Positions 16,394 to 23,166 of a stretch of DNA of 36,077 bases are shown here, in pieces. Both the position numbers and the translations under genes were made by a program. Below the pieces are notes generated by a model. The model did no database searches. It saw only the letters and a list, made by a program, of their open reading frames with translations, and was not told the DNA's origin. The number at the start of each line of letters is the position of its first letter. Position 1 is the first letter of the stretch. The stretch comes from an uncultured beta proteobacterium (GTDB lineage Bacteria; Pseudomonadota; Gammaproteobacteria; Burkholderiales; Burkholderiaceae_C), in assembly GCA_903909815.1 (NCBI GenBank), contig CAIVXG010000048.1, positions 1 through 36,077 on the forward strand, given 5' to 3'.

Positions 16394-17278
16394 TCATCTT
16401 CCCAGATAGACCTCGATGACACGCTCATCCGATTGCACCTGGTCCAGCGTGCCCTGCGCCAGCACGGCGCCGTCGCATAAAACGGTGACGATCTCGGAGA
16501 CGGTGCGGATGAAGCTCATGTCGTGCTCCACCACCAGCAGCGAGTGTTTGCCCTTGAGCGTCAGAAACAGCTCAGCCGTGCGCGCGGTTTCTTCGTCGGT
16601 CATGCCGGCCACGGGTTCATCCAGCAGCAGCAGTTTCGGGTCTTGCATCAGCAACATGCCGATCTCCAGCCACTGCTTTTGGCCGTGACTCAGATTGCCA
16701 GCGCTGCGCGCCACGCTCTCGGCGAGGTGCACGGTATGCAGTAGCTCGGCCAGTTTGTCGCTCTGCGTCGAGTCGAGTTTGAAGCGCATCGAGGGCAACA
16801 CGCCCTTGTGCGTTTTGAGCGCGAGTTCCAGATTTTCGAACACCGTGAGCTGCTCGAAAACGGTCGGCTTTTGAAACTTTCGCCCTATGCCCAACTGCGC
16901 AATCTGCGGCTCGTTGTAGCGCAGCAGGTCGATGGTGCTGCCGAAGAACACGCTGCCGGAGTCCGGTCGCGTCTTGCCCGTGATGATGTCCATCATCGTG
17001 GTCTTGCCCGCGCCATTGGGGCCGATGATGCAGCGCAACTCTCCCGGCGCGATGTCCAGAGACAAGTTGTTGATGGCCTTGAATCCGTCGAAGCTCACGG
17101 TGACGTCTTCCAGATACAGGATGCGGCCGTGGGTCACATCCACCACGCCGCTCGCATGTGCAATCCGACCGAAGCCGGCGCTGCGACCGCCGGACTCGGT
17201 CTGACCCTGTGTGGCTGCCAGCTTGGCCGCGTGTTCCTCGGCACGCTTGGCGCCCTGTTCCAGCAGATCGGGCGTCAT
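16394..17278 (-). CDS. urtD: urea ABC transporter ATP-binding protein UrtD
   Basis: ATPase subunit of 294 aa. The first 50 residues are a hydrophilic extension rich in Ala/Gln/Gly before the ABC domain, longer than in many UrtD. The Walker A is GPNGAGKTT (86-94), the signature LSHGQKQWLEIGMLL is diagnostic for UrtD, and the Walker B is LLLLDEPVAGMTDEE with H-loop VVEHDM. Its ATG overlaps the urtC stop in an ATGA arrangement, so translation is coupled to urtC. Confidence 0.93.
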   Translation of the reverse strand: MTPDLLEQGAKRAEEHAAKLAATQGQTESGGRSAGFGRIAHASGVVDVTHGRILYLEDVTVSFDGFKAINNLSLDIAPGELRCIIGPNGAGKTTMMDIITGKTRPDSGSVFFGSTIDLLRYNEPQIAQLGIGRKFQKPTVFEQLTVFENLELALKTHKGVLPSMRFKLDSTQSDKLAELLHTVHLAESVARSAGNLSHGQKQWLEIGMLLMQDPKLLLLDEPVAGMTDEETARTAELFLTLKGKHSLLVVEHDMSFIRTVSEIVTVLCDGAVLAQGTLDQVQSDERVIEVYLGR

Positions 17279-18564
17279 GGCTTGTTGCCCTCCCCGTCAT
17301 TGAGAGGCCGCAGGCCGTGTTGCCGCGTCGCTGAGTTCTTCGCAATGACGGATTTGAATGCTTCTGTGGTCCGCTGGCATGGATCGCCGTGCTGCGCTCG
17401 AGATGACGAATCCAATGGTTCATGGTCCGTTTGCGGTATCCGACGGCTTCTGGCCGTTCGCAATGACGAGATCAGGCCCACCACACCTTGCGGCAAAAAC
17501 AGCGTGACCCCGATGAACAGCGCGCCCAAAAAGTAGAGCCAGAACTCCGGGTAGGCGACCGTTAGCCAGCTCTTGGCGCCGTTCACGATGAAGGCGCCGA
17601 GGATCGGGCCGATGAGTGTGGCGCGCCCACCCACAGCCGCCCAGATCGCGATCTCGATCGAGTTCGCCGGGCTCATTTCGCTGGGGTTGATGATGCCCAC
17701 CTGCGGCACATAGAGCGCCCCTGCAACACCGCACATCATGGCCGAAATGGTCCAGATCGTGAGCTTGTAGCCCAGCGGCGAATAGCCGCAAAACATGACG
17801 CGCGTTTCCGCGTCACGTATGGCCTGGAGCACGCGCCCGAACTTGCTCTGGATGAACCAGCGCGCTCCCAGGTAAAAACCCAGCAGCGTCACGCCCGTGA
17901 GCACGAACAGCGTCATGCGCATCGTGGGTGTGGCGATCGGCAGATGCAGGATGCGCTTGAAATCGGTGAAGCCGTTGTTGCCGCCAAAGCCGGTTTCATT
18001 GCGGAAAAAAAGCAGCATCGCGGCGAAGGTCAGAGCCTGCGTGATAATGGAAAAATACACGCCCTTAATGCGCGAACGAAACGCGAAGTAGCCAAAGACA
18101 AATGCCACCAGACCCGGTACGGCCACGATCAGCAGCAGCGTCGCGATGAAGCTGTCAGAGAGGCTCCAGTGCCAGGGCAGTGTCTTCCAGTCCAGGAACA
18201 CCATGAAGTCGGGCAGCGCGCTCTTGTAGTTGCCGTCCAGCCCGATCTGGCGCATCAGATACATGCCCATGGCGTAGCCACCGAGTGCGAAGAACAGGCC
18301 ATGACCCAGCGACAGGATGCCGGTGTAACCCCAGATCAGGTCCATCGCGAGCGCGCAGATGGCGTAGCACATGATCTTCCCGAGCAGTGCCACGGCGTAG
18401 TCGCTCAGATAAAAGGCGCTGTCATGTGGCATCAACAAATTGAGTGCGGGCGCAAGTGCGCAGACCACCAGCAGCGCCGCGAAGTAGGCGCTCCAGCCAC
18501 CGCGGGTAAGCAGCGGCCGACCGCGAGGTAATTGAACGTTCATATTCACAACTATGTCGCTCAT
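17275..18564 (-). CDS. urtC: urea ABC transporter permease UrtC with a repeat-derived C-terminal tail
   Basis: Inner-membrane permease of 429 aa with about nine to ten hydrophobic helices and LivM-like signatures (LIWGYTGILSLGHGLFFALG, RIKGVYFSIITQAL, RDAETRVMFCGYSPLGYKL). The ATG at 18564 has GAGG at good spacing. The expected C-terminus is reached at FLPQGVVGLISSLR. About 60 further residues (from TARSRRIPQ to GEGNKP) are polar and basic and are encoded by the palindromic repeats at 17295-17468. They run in frame to a stop that overlaps the urtD start. The tail is probably cytoplasmic. The core is normal, so transport is probably kept. Confidence 0.9.
   Translation of the reverse strand: MSDIVVNMNVQLPRGRPLLTRGGWSAYFAALLVVCALAPALNLLMPHDSAFYLSDYAVALLGKIMCYAICALAMDLIWGYTGILSLGHGLFFALGGYAMGMYLMRQIGLDGNYKSALPDFMVFLDWKTLPWHWSLSDSFIATLLLIVAVPGLVAFVFGYFAFRSRIKGVYFSIITQALTFAAMLLFFRNETGFGGNNGFTDFKRILHLPIATPTMRMTLFVLTGVTLLGFYLGARWFIQSKFGRVLQAIRDAETRVMFCGYSPLGYKLTIWTISAMMCGVAGALYVPQVGIINPSEMSPANSIEIAIWAAVGGRATLIGPILGAFIVNGAKSWLTVAYPEFWLYFLGALFIGVTLFLPQGVVGLISSLRTARSRRIPQTDHEPLDSSSRAQHGDPCQRTTEAFKSVIAKNSATRQHGLRPLNDGEGNKP
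17295..17468. repeat. GTCATTGCGAG-family palindromic repeats inside the 3' end of urtC
   Basis: Diverged half units are visible: CGTCATTGAGAGGCCG at 17295, GTTGCCGCGTCGCTGAG with TTCGCAATGACG to 17350, CATGGATCGCCGTGCTGCGC from 17389, and TTCGCAATGACG ending at 17468. They follow one another inside the coding frame of UrtC and supply its abnormal tail. Confidence 0.75.
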
Positions 18565-18658
18565 TTCATCCTCATTTCTTGCGAGCCATTCAGGCCAAGC
18601 GAAGCGAGGCCCATTCCAGAAACTCCGCAGAACCGGCTCCGTCGGGCTGCTGGTGTTG

Positions 18659-18673
18659 CCCCCTGCAAGGGGG
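18659..18673. repeat. short GC hairpin in the urtB-urtC gap
   Basis: CCCCC TGCAA GGGGG forms a compact hairpin in the 142-nt gap between urtB and urtC, followed on the plus strand by AAAGCGGCCACGCGTTGCGGGC. It looks like a dispersed intergenic palindrome. No U-run marks it as a terminator. Confidence 0.35.
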
Positions 18674-18706
18674 AAAGCGGCCACGCGTTGCGGGCAAGCC
18701 GTGTGT

Positions 18707-20275
18707 TCATACTTCCCTGCCCTTCATTGCGAAGATGCCTTGGGGGCGTTTCTGGATGAAGATGATGATGAACACCAGCACGGCGATCTTGGCCAGCACG
18801 GCGCCCGTCCAGCCTTCGAGCAGCTTGTTCAAAAGGCCCAGACCCAGGGCTGCGTATACGGTGCCGGCGAGCTGACCCACGCCGCCCAGCACCACCACCA
18901 TGAACGAGTCCACGATGTAGCCCTGGCCCAGATCCGGCCCCACGTTGCCGACCTGGCTCAGGGCGCAGCCGGCCAGGCCCGCAATGCCCGAGCCCAGGGC
19001 GAAGGCATAGGTGTCGATGCGCGCCGTGTTCACGCCCATGCAGGAAGCAATCGGCCGGTTTTGCGTGACCCCGCGCACGAACAGCCCGAGCCGGGTTCTG
19101 GCGATGAGCCAGGCCATGGCCAGCAACACGGCTGCCGCAAAACCGATGATGACCAGGCGGTTGTAAGGCAGTTGCAGGTTACCCAGAACCTGCACGCCGC
19201 CGCTCATCCAACTGGGGTTTTCCACGCCCACGTTCTGTGCGCCGAAGAGGCTGCGCACGCCCTGCATCAGCATCAGGCTGATGCCCCAGGTGGCCAGCAG
19301 CGTCTCCAGGGGACGGCCGTAGAGAAAGCGGATGACACTGCGTTCCAGCGCTGCGCCCACCAGCGCCGAAGTCATGAATGACACCGGCACCGCAGCCAGC
19401 AAATACCAGTCGAAGGCACCGGGCAGGTGTTTCTGAAACACGCCCTGCACCACATAGGTGGCATAGGCGCCGATCATCATCAGCTCGCCGTGCGCCATGT
19501 TGATGACGCCCATCAGCCCATAGGTAATGGCCAGTCCGAGCGCCACCAGCAACAGGATGGAACCCAGGCTGACGCCAGTGAACAATTGGCCCAATCGCTC
19601 GCCCAGCATGAGCGACGATTCGACCGAACGCAGCGAGGTCTGAAGCGCGGTCTTGACGTCGCCTTCGGTCTCGATCTTGAGTCGTTCCAGCAGCAGCGTC
19701 TTGGTGTTGGGGTTGCCGCTTTTGGCCAGCAACATGGCCGCTTGCTGCCGCTTGGCTTTGTCTGCGCTGTTGAGAAGCATGGCTGCGCGCAGCAGATCCA
19801 ATTGATCCTTCAGGGCGGGCGCGCTCTCGGTGGCTAACGCCTTCTCGATCAAGGGCAAACGGGCGTCGTCGTTGCTGCCTTGCAGTTCGAGAATCGCCGC
19901 AGCGCGCACCGGCTGATCTTTAGAAAACAGCTTGAGCGCGGCAAGCGCGTTGTCGAGCTCGCCGCGCATGCGGTTGTTGTTGGTGATGTCGTCCAGTGCC
20001 GACGGCAGCGCAAGCTCTGCATTCGTGACCGGGTCATAGGCTTTGCCGTCCTTGAGCAGGAGAACCTTTTCGCCTGCGAGCTTGATGGCATCGTCCGACA
20101 GCGCCTGGATAAAGGCAGCGGTGCGTTCGTCCGCGTTCGGCATGGCCTGGGTCAGGGCCGCGATGCGCGCATCGGTGTCGCCGGTCGCAATTGCCCGGGC
20201 TTCGACTGCGGTCAATGCATGGGCGCTGACGCCCAGCAGCCAAGCAGCGAGCAAGAGAATGTAGCGAAACGACAT
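18707..20275 (-). CDS. urtB: urea ABC transporter permease UrtB
   Basis: Permease of 522 aa. As is usual for proteobacterial UrtB, a signal peptide (MSFRYILLLAAWLLGVSAHA) and a periplasmic domain of about 210 residues with HEAT-like Ala/Leu helices precede the membrane part. The LivH-type core begins near 230 (SLGSILLLVALGLAITYG), with GVINMAHGELMMIGAY near 252-267. MVVVLGGVGQLAGTVYAALGLG is the C-terminal signature. The ATG at 20275 was preferred to an in-frame TTG at 20299 because it begins the signal peptide. The Shine-Dalgarno is weak. The gap to urtA holds palindromic repeats. Confidence 0.93.
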   Translation of the reverse strand: MSFRYILLLAAWLLGVSAHALTAVEARAIATGDTDARIAALTQAMPNADERTAAFIQALSDDAIKLAGEKVLLLKDGKAYDPVTNAELALPSALDDITNNNRMRGELDNALAALKLFSKDQPVRAAAILELQGSNDDARLPLIEKALATESAPALKDQLDLLRAAMLLNSADKAKRQQAAMLLAKSGNPNTKTLLLERLKIETEGDVKTALQTSLRSVESSLMLGERLGQLFTGVSLGSILLLVALGLAITYGLMGVINMAHGELMMIGAYATYVVQGVFQKHLPGAFDWYLLAAVPVSFMTSALVGAALERSVIRFLYGRPLETLLATWGISLMLMQGVRSLFGAQNVGVENPSWMSGGVQVLGNLQLPYNRLVIIGFAAAVLLAMAWLIARTRLGLFVRGVTQNRPIASCMGVNTARIDTYAFALGSGIAGLAGCALSQVGNVGPDLGQGYIVDSFMVVVLGGVGQLAGTVYAALGLGLLNKLLEGWTGAVLAKIAVLVFIIIFIQKRPQGIFAMKGREV

Positions 20276-20312
20276 AAGAGAGTCCAGGGAGGTTTTCAAA
20301 ATATTCCGAATC

Positions 20313-20482
20313 GGTCATTGCGAGCAAAGCGAAGCAATCCACTCCCCGATTCGTCATTGCGATCGCAGCGCCGCGATCCATGCCGGCATACCTGTGGTGT
20401 TCGTGGATTGCCGCGTCGCTGCGCTGCTCGCAATGACGAAACCAATCGTCACTGCGAGGCCGCAGGCAGCGGCAGTCCATGA
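20313..20482. repeat. GTCATTGCGAG-family palindromic repeats between urtA and urtB
   Basis: Several half units are packed here: GGTCATTGCGAGCAAAGCG from 20313, CGTCATTGCGATCGCAGCG from 20352, GTGGATTGCCGCGTCGC followed by GCTCGCAATGACG near 20403-20438, and CGTCACTGCGAGGCCGCAGG near 20448-20467. They fill most of the 217-nt gap and can fold as long hairpins in urt mRNA. Such hairpins might stabilise the upstream urtA message, as known for intergenic palindromes in transporter operons. Confidence 0.8.
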
Positions 20483-20492
20483 CTTGCGTTTC

Positions 20493-21764
20493 TTACTTCT
20501 TCACAGGCTCATCGGGCTTGGATGCATTGCCCTCGATGTATGGAGACCAGGGCTTGGCCTTGACCGGACCCGGTGTCTTCCACACCACGTTGAACTGGCC
20601 GTCCGCCTTGATTTCGCCGATGAAAACCGACTTGTGCAAATGGTGGTTCTTGGGATCCATCATCGAGGTGATGCCGCTGGGCGCCTTGAACGTCTGGCCG
20701 GCCATGGCCGCGATCACCTTGTCAGTGTCGGTGCTGCCGGCTTTCTTCACAGCCTGTGCCCACATGTTGATGCCGATGTAGGTGGCTTCCATCGGGTCGT
20801 TGGTCAGGGGCTTGTCGGAACCAGGCAGCTTCTTGGCCTTGGCGTAGGTCGACCACTTCTTGATGAACTCGTCGTTGGCCGGGCCCTTGATCGACATGAA
20901 GTAGTTCCATGCGGCCAGGTGTCCCACCAGCGGCTTGGTGTCCACGCCGCGCAGTTCTTCTTCCCCCACGGAGAAGGCGACGACCGGAACATCCTTGGCT
21001 TTCAGACCGGCATTGCCTAGTTCCTTGTAGAAGGGAACGTTGGAGTCACCGTTGATGGTGGAGACCACCGCCGTCTTGCCGCCTGCAGAGAACTTCTTGA
21101 TGTCGGCAACGATGGTCTGATAGTCCGAGTGGCCAAACGGTGTGTACTTTTCGTCGATGTCCTTATCGGCCACGCCCTTGCTCTTCAAGTAGGCACGCAG
21201 AATCTTGTTGGTGGTGCGGGGATAGACGTAGTCGGTGCCCAACAGCACCCAGCGCTTGGCGCCGCCGCCGTCCTTGCTCATCAGGTAGTCGACCGCGGGG
21301 ATAGCCTGCTGATTCGGAGCGGCACCGGTATAAAACACGTTCTTGGACAGCTCTTCGCCTTCGTATTGCACCGGGTAGAACAGCAGGCCGTTCATCTCTT
21401 CCACCACCGGCAGCACCGACTTGCGCGAAACGGATGTCCAGCAACCGAAGATCACGGAGACTTTGTCCTGGCCTAGCAACTGCTTGGTCTTCTCAGCGAA
21501 CAGCGGCCAGTTAGAGGCCGGGTCCACCACCACGGGCTCGAGCTGCTTGCCCAGCAGGCCGCCCTTGGCATTGATTTCATCGATCGCCATCAACACCGTG
21601 TCTTTCAGCACGGTTTCCGAAATGGCCATGGTGCCCGACAGGCTGTGCAGCACGCCGACCTTGATCGTGTCTGCTGCCATTGCACTGGTGGCGAAAGTCA
21701 ACGCGCCAGTGGCCAGCGCGGCGGCGAAGGCGACGGCCTTGAGATGTCCTCGACGATTCATCAT
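20493..21764 (-). CDS. urtA: urea-binding periplasmic protein UrtA
   Basis: Substrate receptor of 423 aa for the UrtABCDE urea importer. The signal peptide (MMNRRGHLKAVAFAAALATG and on) is cleaved after SAMA. The mature start is ADTIKVGVLHSLSGTMAISE, with diagnostic UrtA stretches IFGCWTSVSRKSVLPVVEE, YPVQYEGEE and GTDYVYPRTTN. GGAG lies six nt before the ATG at 21764. The open frame continues far upstream through the leader and the 75-bp repeats, but that part is not UrtA. It is the first gene of the leftward operon, about 60 nt downstream of a predicted sigma-54 start site. Confidence 0.95.
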   Translation of the reverse strand: MMNRRGHLKAVAFAAALATGALTFATSAMAADTIKVGVLHSLSGTMAISETVLKDTVLMAIDEINAKGGLLGKQLEPVVVDPASNWPLFAEKTKQLLGQDKVSVIFGCWTSVSRKSVLPVVEEMNGLLFYPVQYEGEELSKNVFYTGAAPNQQAIPAVDYLMSKDGGGAKRWVLLGTDYVYPRTTNKILRAYLKSKGVADKDIDEKYTPFGHSDYQTIVADIKKFSAGGKTAVVSTINGDSNVPFYKELGNAGLKAKDVPVVAFSVGEEELRGVDTKPLVGHLAAWNYFMSIKGPANDEFIKKWSTYAKAKKLPGSDKPLTNDPMEATYIGINMWAQAVKKAGSTDTDKVIAAMAGQTFKAPSGITSMMDPKNHHLHKSVFIGEIKADGQFNVVWKTPGPVKAKPWSPYIEGNASKPDEPVKK

Positions 21765-21833
21765 GATGCTCCAGTAAAAAAAGGGGGTTAGGCGAAATGG
21801 GCAGCTTGCAATCAAGCGGCTGCAAGCTCTGTC

Positions 21834-21848
21834 GCAAGCACCGTGCCA
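21834..21848 (-). promoter_or_regulatory. sigma-54 promoter of the urt operon
   Basis: On the minus strand the site reads TGGCACGGTGCTTGC, matching the sigma-54 consensus TGGCACG-N4-TTGC at every fixed base, with GG and GC exactly 10 nt apart. Transcription should begin near 21822, about 58 nt before the urtA ATG. Sigma-54 promoters need an enhancer-binding activator; for urea uptake the expected one is NtrC, giving expression in nitrogen shortage. Confidence 0.8.
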
Positions 21849-21922
21849 GGTCTTCGCGCAGCGGCATTGGCAACGCCTCCCCGGCCCAGCGCACGCCACC
21901 GCACCACAACAGGGTCTTCTTT

Positions 21923-21982
21923 CGCACCAATACCAAGCGCAATGCCGCCGCATAGGCCGACGGTCGGTATCAACTTGGTGCA
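21923..21982. promoter_or_regulatory. candidate NtrC enhancer region
   Basis: Imperfect NtrC-like half sites lie between the two divergent sigma-54 promoters: GCACCA in an inverted arrangement at 21923-21941, with spacing two bases longer than the usual TGCAC-N7-GTGCA, and TTGGTGCA at 21975-21982 with a poor partner half. Their position 75-150 nt from each promoter is right for an enhancer, but the matches are weak. Confidence 0.3.
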
Positions 21983-22011
21983 TAGGCACTTCAACGGCGA
22001 TGCAACCGCGG

Positions 22012-22026
22012 CGGCACGCAAGTTGC
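22012..22026 (+). promoter_or_regulatory. sigma-54 promoter of the ure operon
   Basis: CGGCACGCAAGTTGC matches the sigma-54 consensus at every fixed base but the first, with GG and GC correctly 10 nt apart. The predicted start is near 22038. The transcript would carry about 38 nt, then the four 75-bp small-ORF units, and then ureA. It faces away from the urt sigma-54 promoter, so urea uptake and urease would be induced together. Confidence 0.7.
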
Positions 22027-22075
22027 GAGACAATGCGTAAGACCGCTCTCCCTTCATACAAGACACAAGCACACC

Positions 22076-22144
22076 ATGGAACCAACTCCTCATGTTCGGG
22101 CTGCATTTGCGGCCGCACGAGCCATTGACCCCAGCGTAGAGTGA
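22076..22144 (+). CDS. leader small ORF 1 (22 aa)
   Basis: ATG to TGA, beginning MEPTPHVRAAF and ending AIDPSVE. It is probably the ancestral unit, since its start differs from ureA at Leu3 and Arg6. No convincing Shine-Dalgarno precedes it. It lies about 38 nt after the predicted transcription start. Translation is unproven. Confidence 0.4.
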   Translation: MEPTPHVRAAFAAARAIDPSVE

Positions 22145-22150
22145 AACGAT

Positions 22151-22219
22151 ATGGAACTGACTCCTCGTGTTCGGGCTGCATTTGCGGCCGCGCGAGCCAT
22201 TGACCCCAGCGTAGAGTGA
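22151..22219 (+). CDS. leader small ORF 2 (22 aa)
   Basis: Begins MELTPRVRAAF, sharing its first six residues with UreA, and ends AIDPSVE. Its ATG lies 6 nt after the stop of small ORF 1, close enough for termination-reinitiation. Confidence 0.4.
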   Translation: MELTPRVRAAFAAARAIDPSVE

Positions 22220-22225
22220 AACGAT

Positions 22226-22294
22226 ATGGAACTGACTCCTCGTGTTCGGGCTGCATTTGCGGCCGCACGAGCCATTGACCCCAGCGTAGAGTGA
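22226..22294 (+). CDS. leader small ORF 3 (22 aa)
   Basis: Same peptide as small ORF 2; one silent change (GCA for GCG). Its downstream spacer has a C-to-T change. Its start lies 6 nt after the stop of small ORF 2. Confidence 0.4.
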   Translation: MELTPRVRAAFAAARAIDPSVE

Positions 22295-22300
22295 AATGAT

Positions 22301-22369
22301 ATGGAACTGACTCCTCGTGTTCGGGCTGCATTTGCGGCCGCACGAGCCATTGACCCCAGCGTAGAGTGA
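22301..22369 (+). CDS. leader small ORF 4 (22 aa)
   Basis: Same peptide as small ORFs 2 and 3. Its TGA lies 6 nt before the ureA ATG, and ureA has only a weak GAG-type Shine-Dalgarno inside this ORF's end. Urease gamma-subunit translation may therefore depend on reinitiation after this ORF. Confidence 0.42.
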   Translation: MELTPRVRAAFAAARAIDPSVE

Positions 22370-22375
22370 AACGAT

Positions 22376-22678
22376 ATGGAACTGACTCCTCGTGAAAAAG
22401 ACAAGCTCTTGCTGTTCACCGCCGGACTGCTGGCGGAGCGGCGCCGCGCGCGCGGATTGAAGCTCAACTACCCAGAGGCCGTGGCGCTGATCAGCGCGGC
22501 CGTGATGGAGGGCGCACGCGACGGCAAGAGCGTGGCGCAACTCATGAGCGAAAGTCGCACCATTCTGACCCGCGCCGACGTGATGGACGGCATCGCCGAG
22601 ATGATTCCGGACATCCAGGTCGAAGCCACTTTCCCCGACGGCACCAAGCTGGTGACGGTCCATCAGCCCATAGTCTGA
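22376..22678 (+). CDS. ureA: urease gamma subunit UreA
   Basis: Structural subunit of 100 aa of nickel urease. It has the canonical start [20 protein letters not shown], the central [20 protein letters not shown] and [24 protein letters not shown] near the end. Length is exactly that of the family. It is the first gene of the rightward ure operon, directly after the small-ORF array, whose units copy its first 19 bases. A palindromic repeat separates it from ureB. Confidence 0.97.
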   Translation: MELTPREKDKLLLFTAGLLAERRRARGLKLNYPEAVALISAAVMEGARDGKSVAQLMSESRTILTRADVMDGIAEMIPDIQVEATFPDGTKLVTVHQPIV

Positions 22679-22702
22679 TGCATGGCCCATGAATCCCAGG
22701 AT

Positions 22703-22830
22703 TCGTCATTGCGAGCAGTGCATACGGGCCATGAACCCCATGATTCGTCATTGCGAGGAGCGTGAGCGACGCGGCAATCCACGAGCACAGGTATGCCCGC
22801 ATGGATTGCCGAGCTGCGCTCGCAATGACG
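22703..22830. repeat. GTCATTGCGAG-family palindromic repeats between ureA and ureB
   Basis: A half unit (CGTCATTGCGAGCAGTGC from 22704) precedes a complete element at 22746-22830 with perfect 12-bp inverted ends CGTCATTGCGAG/CTCGCAATGACG. An inner pair GCGGCAATCC and GGATTGCCG is also present, so the 85-nt element can fold into one long hairpin inside ure mRNA. Its last part is open in the ureB frame from a GTG at 22762. Confidence 0.88.
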
Positions 22831-22860
22831 GAGATCGAATTGATAAAGGGCTTTAAGAAC

Positions 22861-23166
22861 ATGATCCCTGGCGAACTCTTCACCGACGGCCCTGAACACG
22901 TGCTCAACCCGGGTCGGCGCACGCATACGCTGCTGGTGCAAAACACCGGCGACCGTCCGATCCAGGTGGGATCGCACTACCACTTTGCCGAGACCAATGG
23001 CGCGCTTCGCTTCGACCGCAAGGCCGCCCACGGCATGCGCCTGAACATCGCATCAGGGCTTGCCGTGCGCTTCGAGCCGGGGCAGCAGCGCACCGTGGAA
23101 CTGGTGGACTACGCGGGTGCGCGCCAGGTTTATGGGTTCAGAGGTTTGACGCAGGGAGCTCTGTGA
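22861..23166 (+). CDS. ureB: urease beta subunit UreB
   Basis: Structural subunit of 101 aa. It starts [20 protein letters not shown], with [19 protein letters not shown] and [22 protein letters not shown] all canonical for UreB. The ATG at 22861 gives the family's normal N-terminus. The frame is open back through the repeat to a GTG at 22762, which would add 33 unrelated residues and is unlikely to be used. Its TGA overlaps the ureC ATG by one base. Confidence 0.97.
   Translation: MIPGELFTDGPEHVLNPGRRTHTLLVQNTGDRPIQVGSHYHFAETNGALRFDRKAAHGMRLNIASGLAVRFEPGQQRTVELVDYAGARQVYGFRGLTQGAL

Larger units (their letters stand above)
22076..22375 (+). repeat. four tandem 75-bp units upstream of ureA
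   Basis: Four head-to-tail copies start at 22076, 22151, 22226 and 22301. The fifth unit start, at 22376, is the real ureA ATG. Units 2-4 are nearly identical (single changes at GCG/GCA and AAACGAT/AAATGAT). Unit 1 differs near its start (ATGGAACCAACTCCTCAT versus ATGGAACTGACTCCTCGT). The first 19 bases of units 2-4 equal the first 19 bases of ureA, so the array probably grew by unequal exchange between the unit-1 start and the ureA start. Every unit is an ORF of 22 codons plus TGA, then AACGAT (AATGAT in unit 3), then the next ATG. Confidence 0.95.

Noticed and set aside
22076-22343. Minus-strand frames through the 75-bp units, repeating RPQMQPEHEESVPY or ARAAANAARTRGV
   Set aside because: They stay open only because 75 is divisible by three. 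One is an upstream extension of UrtA before its signal peptide, with no start signal of its own.
22076-22375. CRISPR array
   Set aside because: The units are contiguous 75-bp tandem copies without unique spacers, and no cas genes are nearby.
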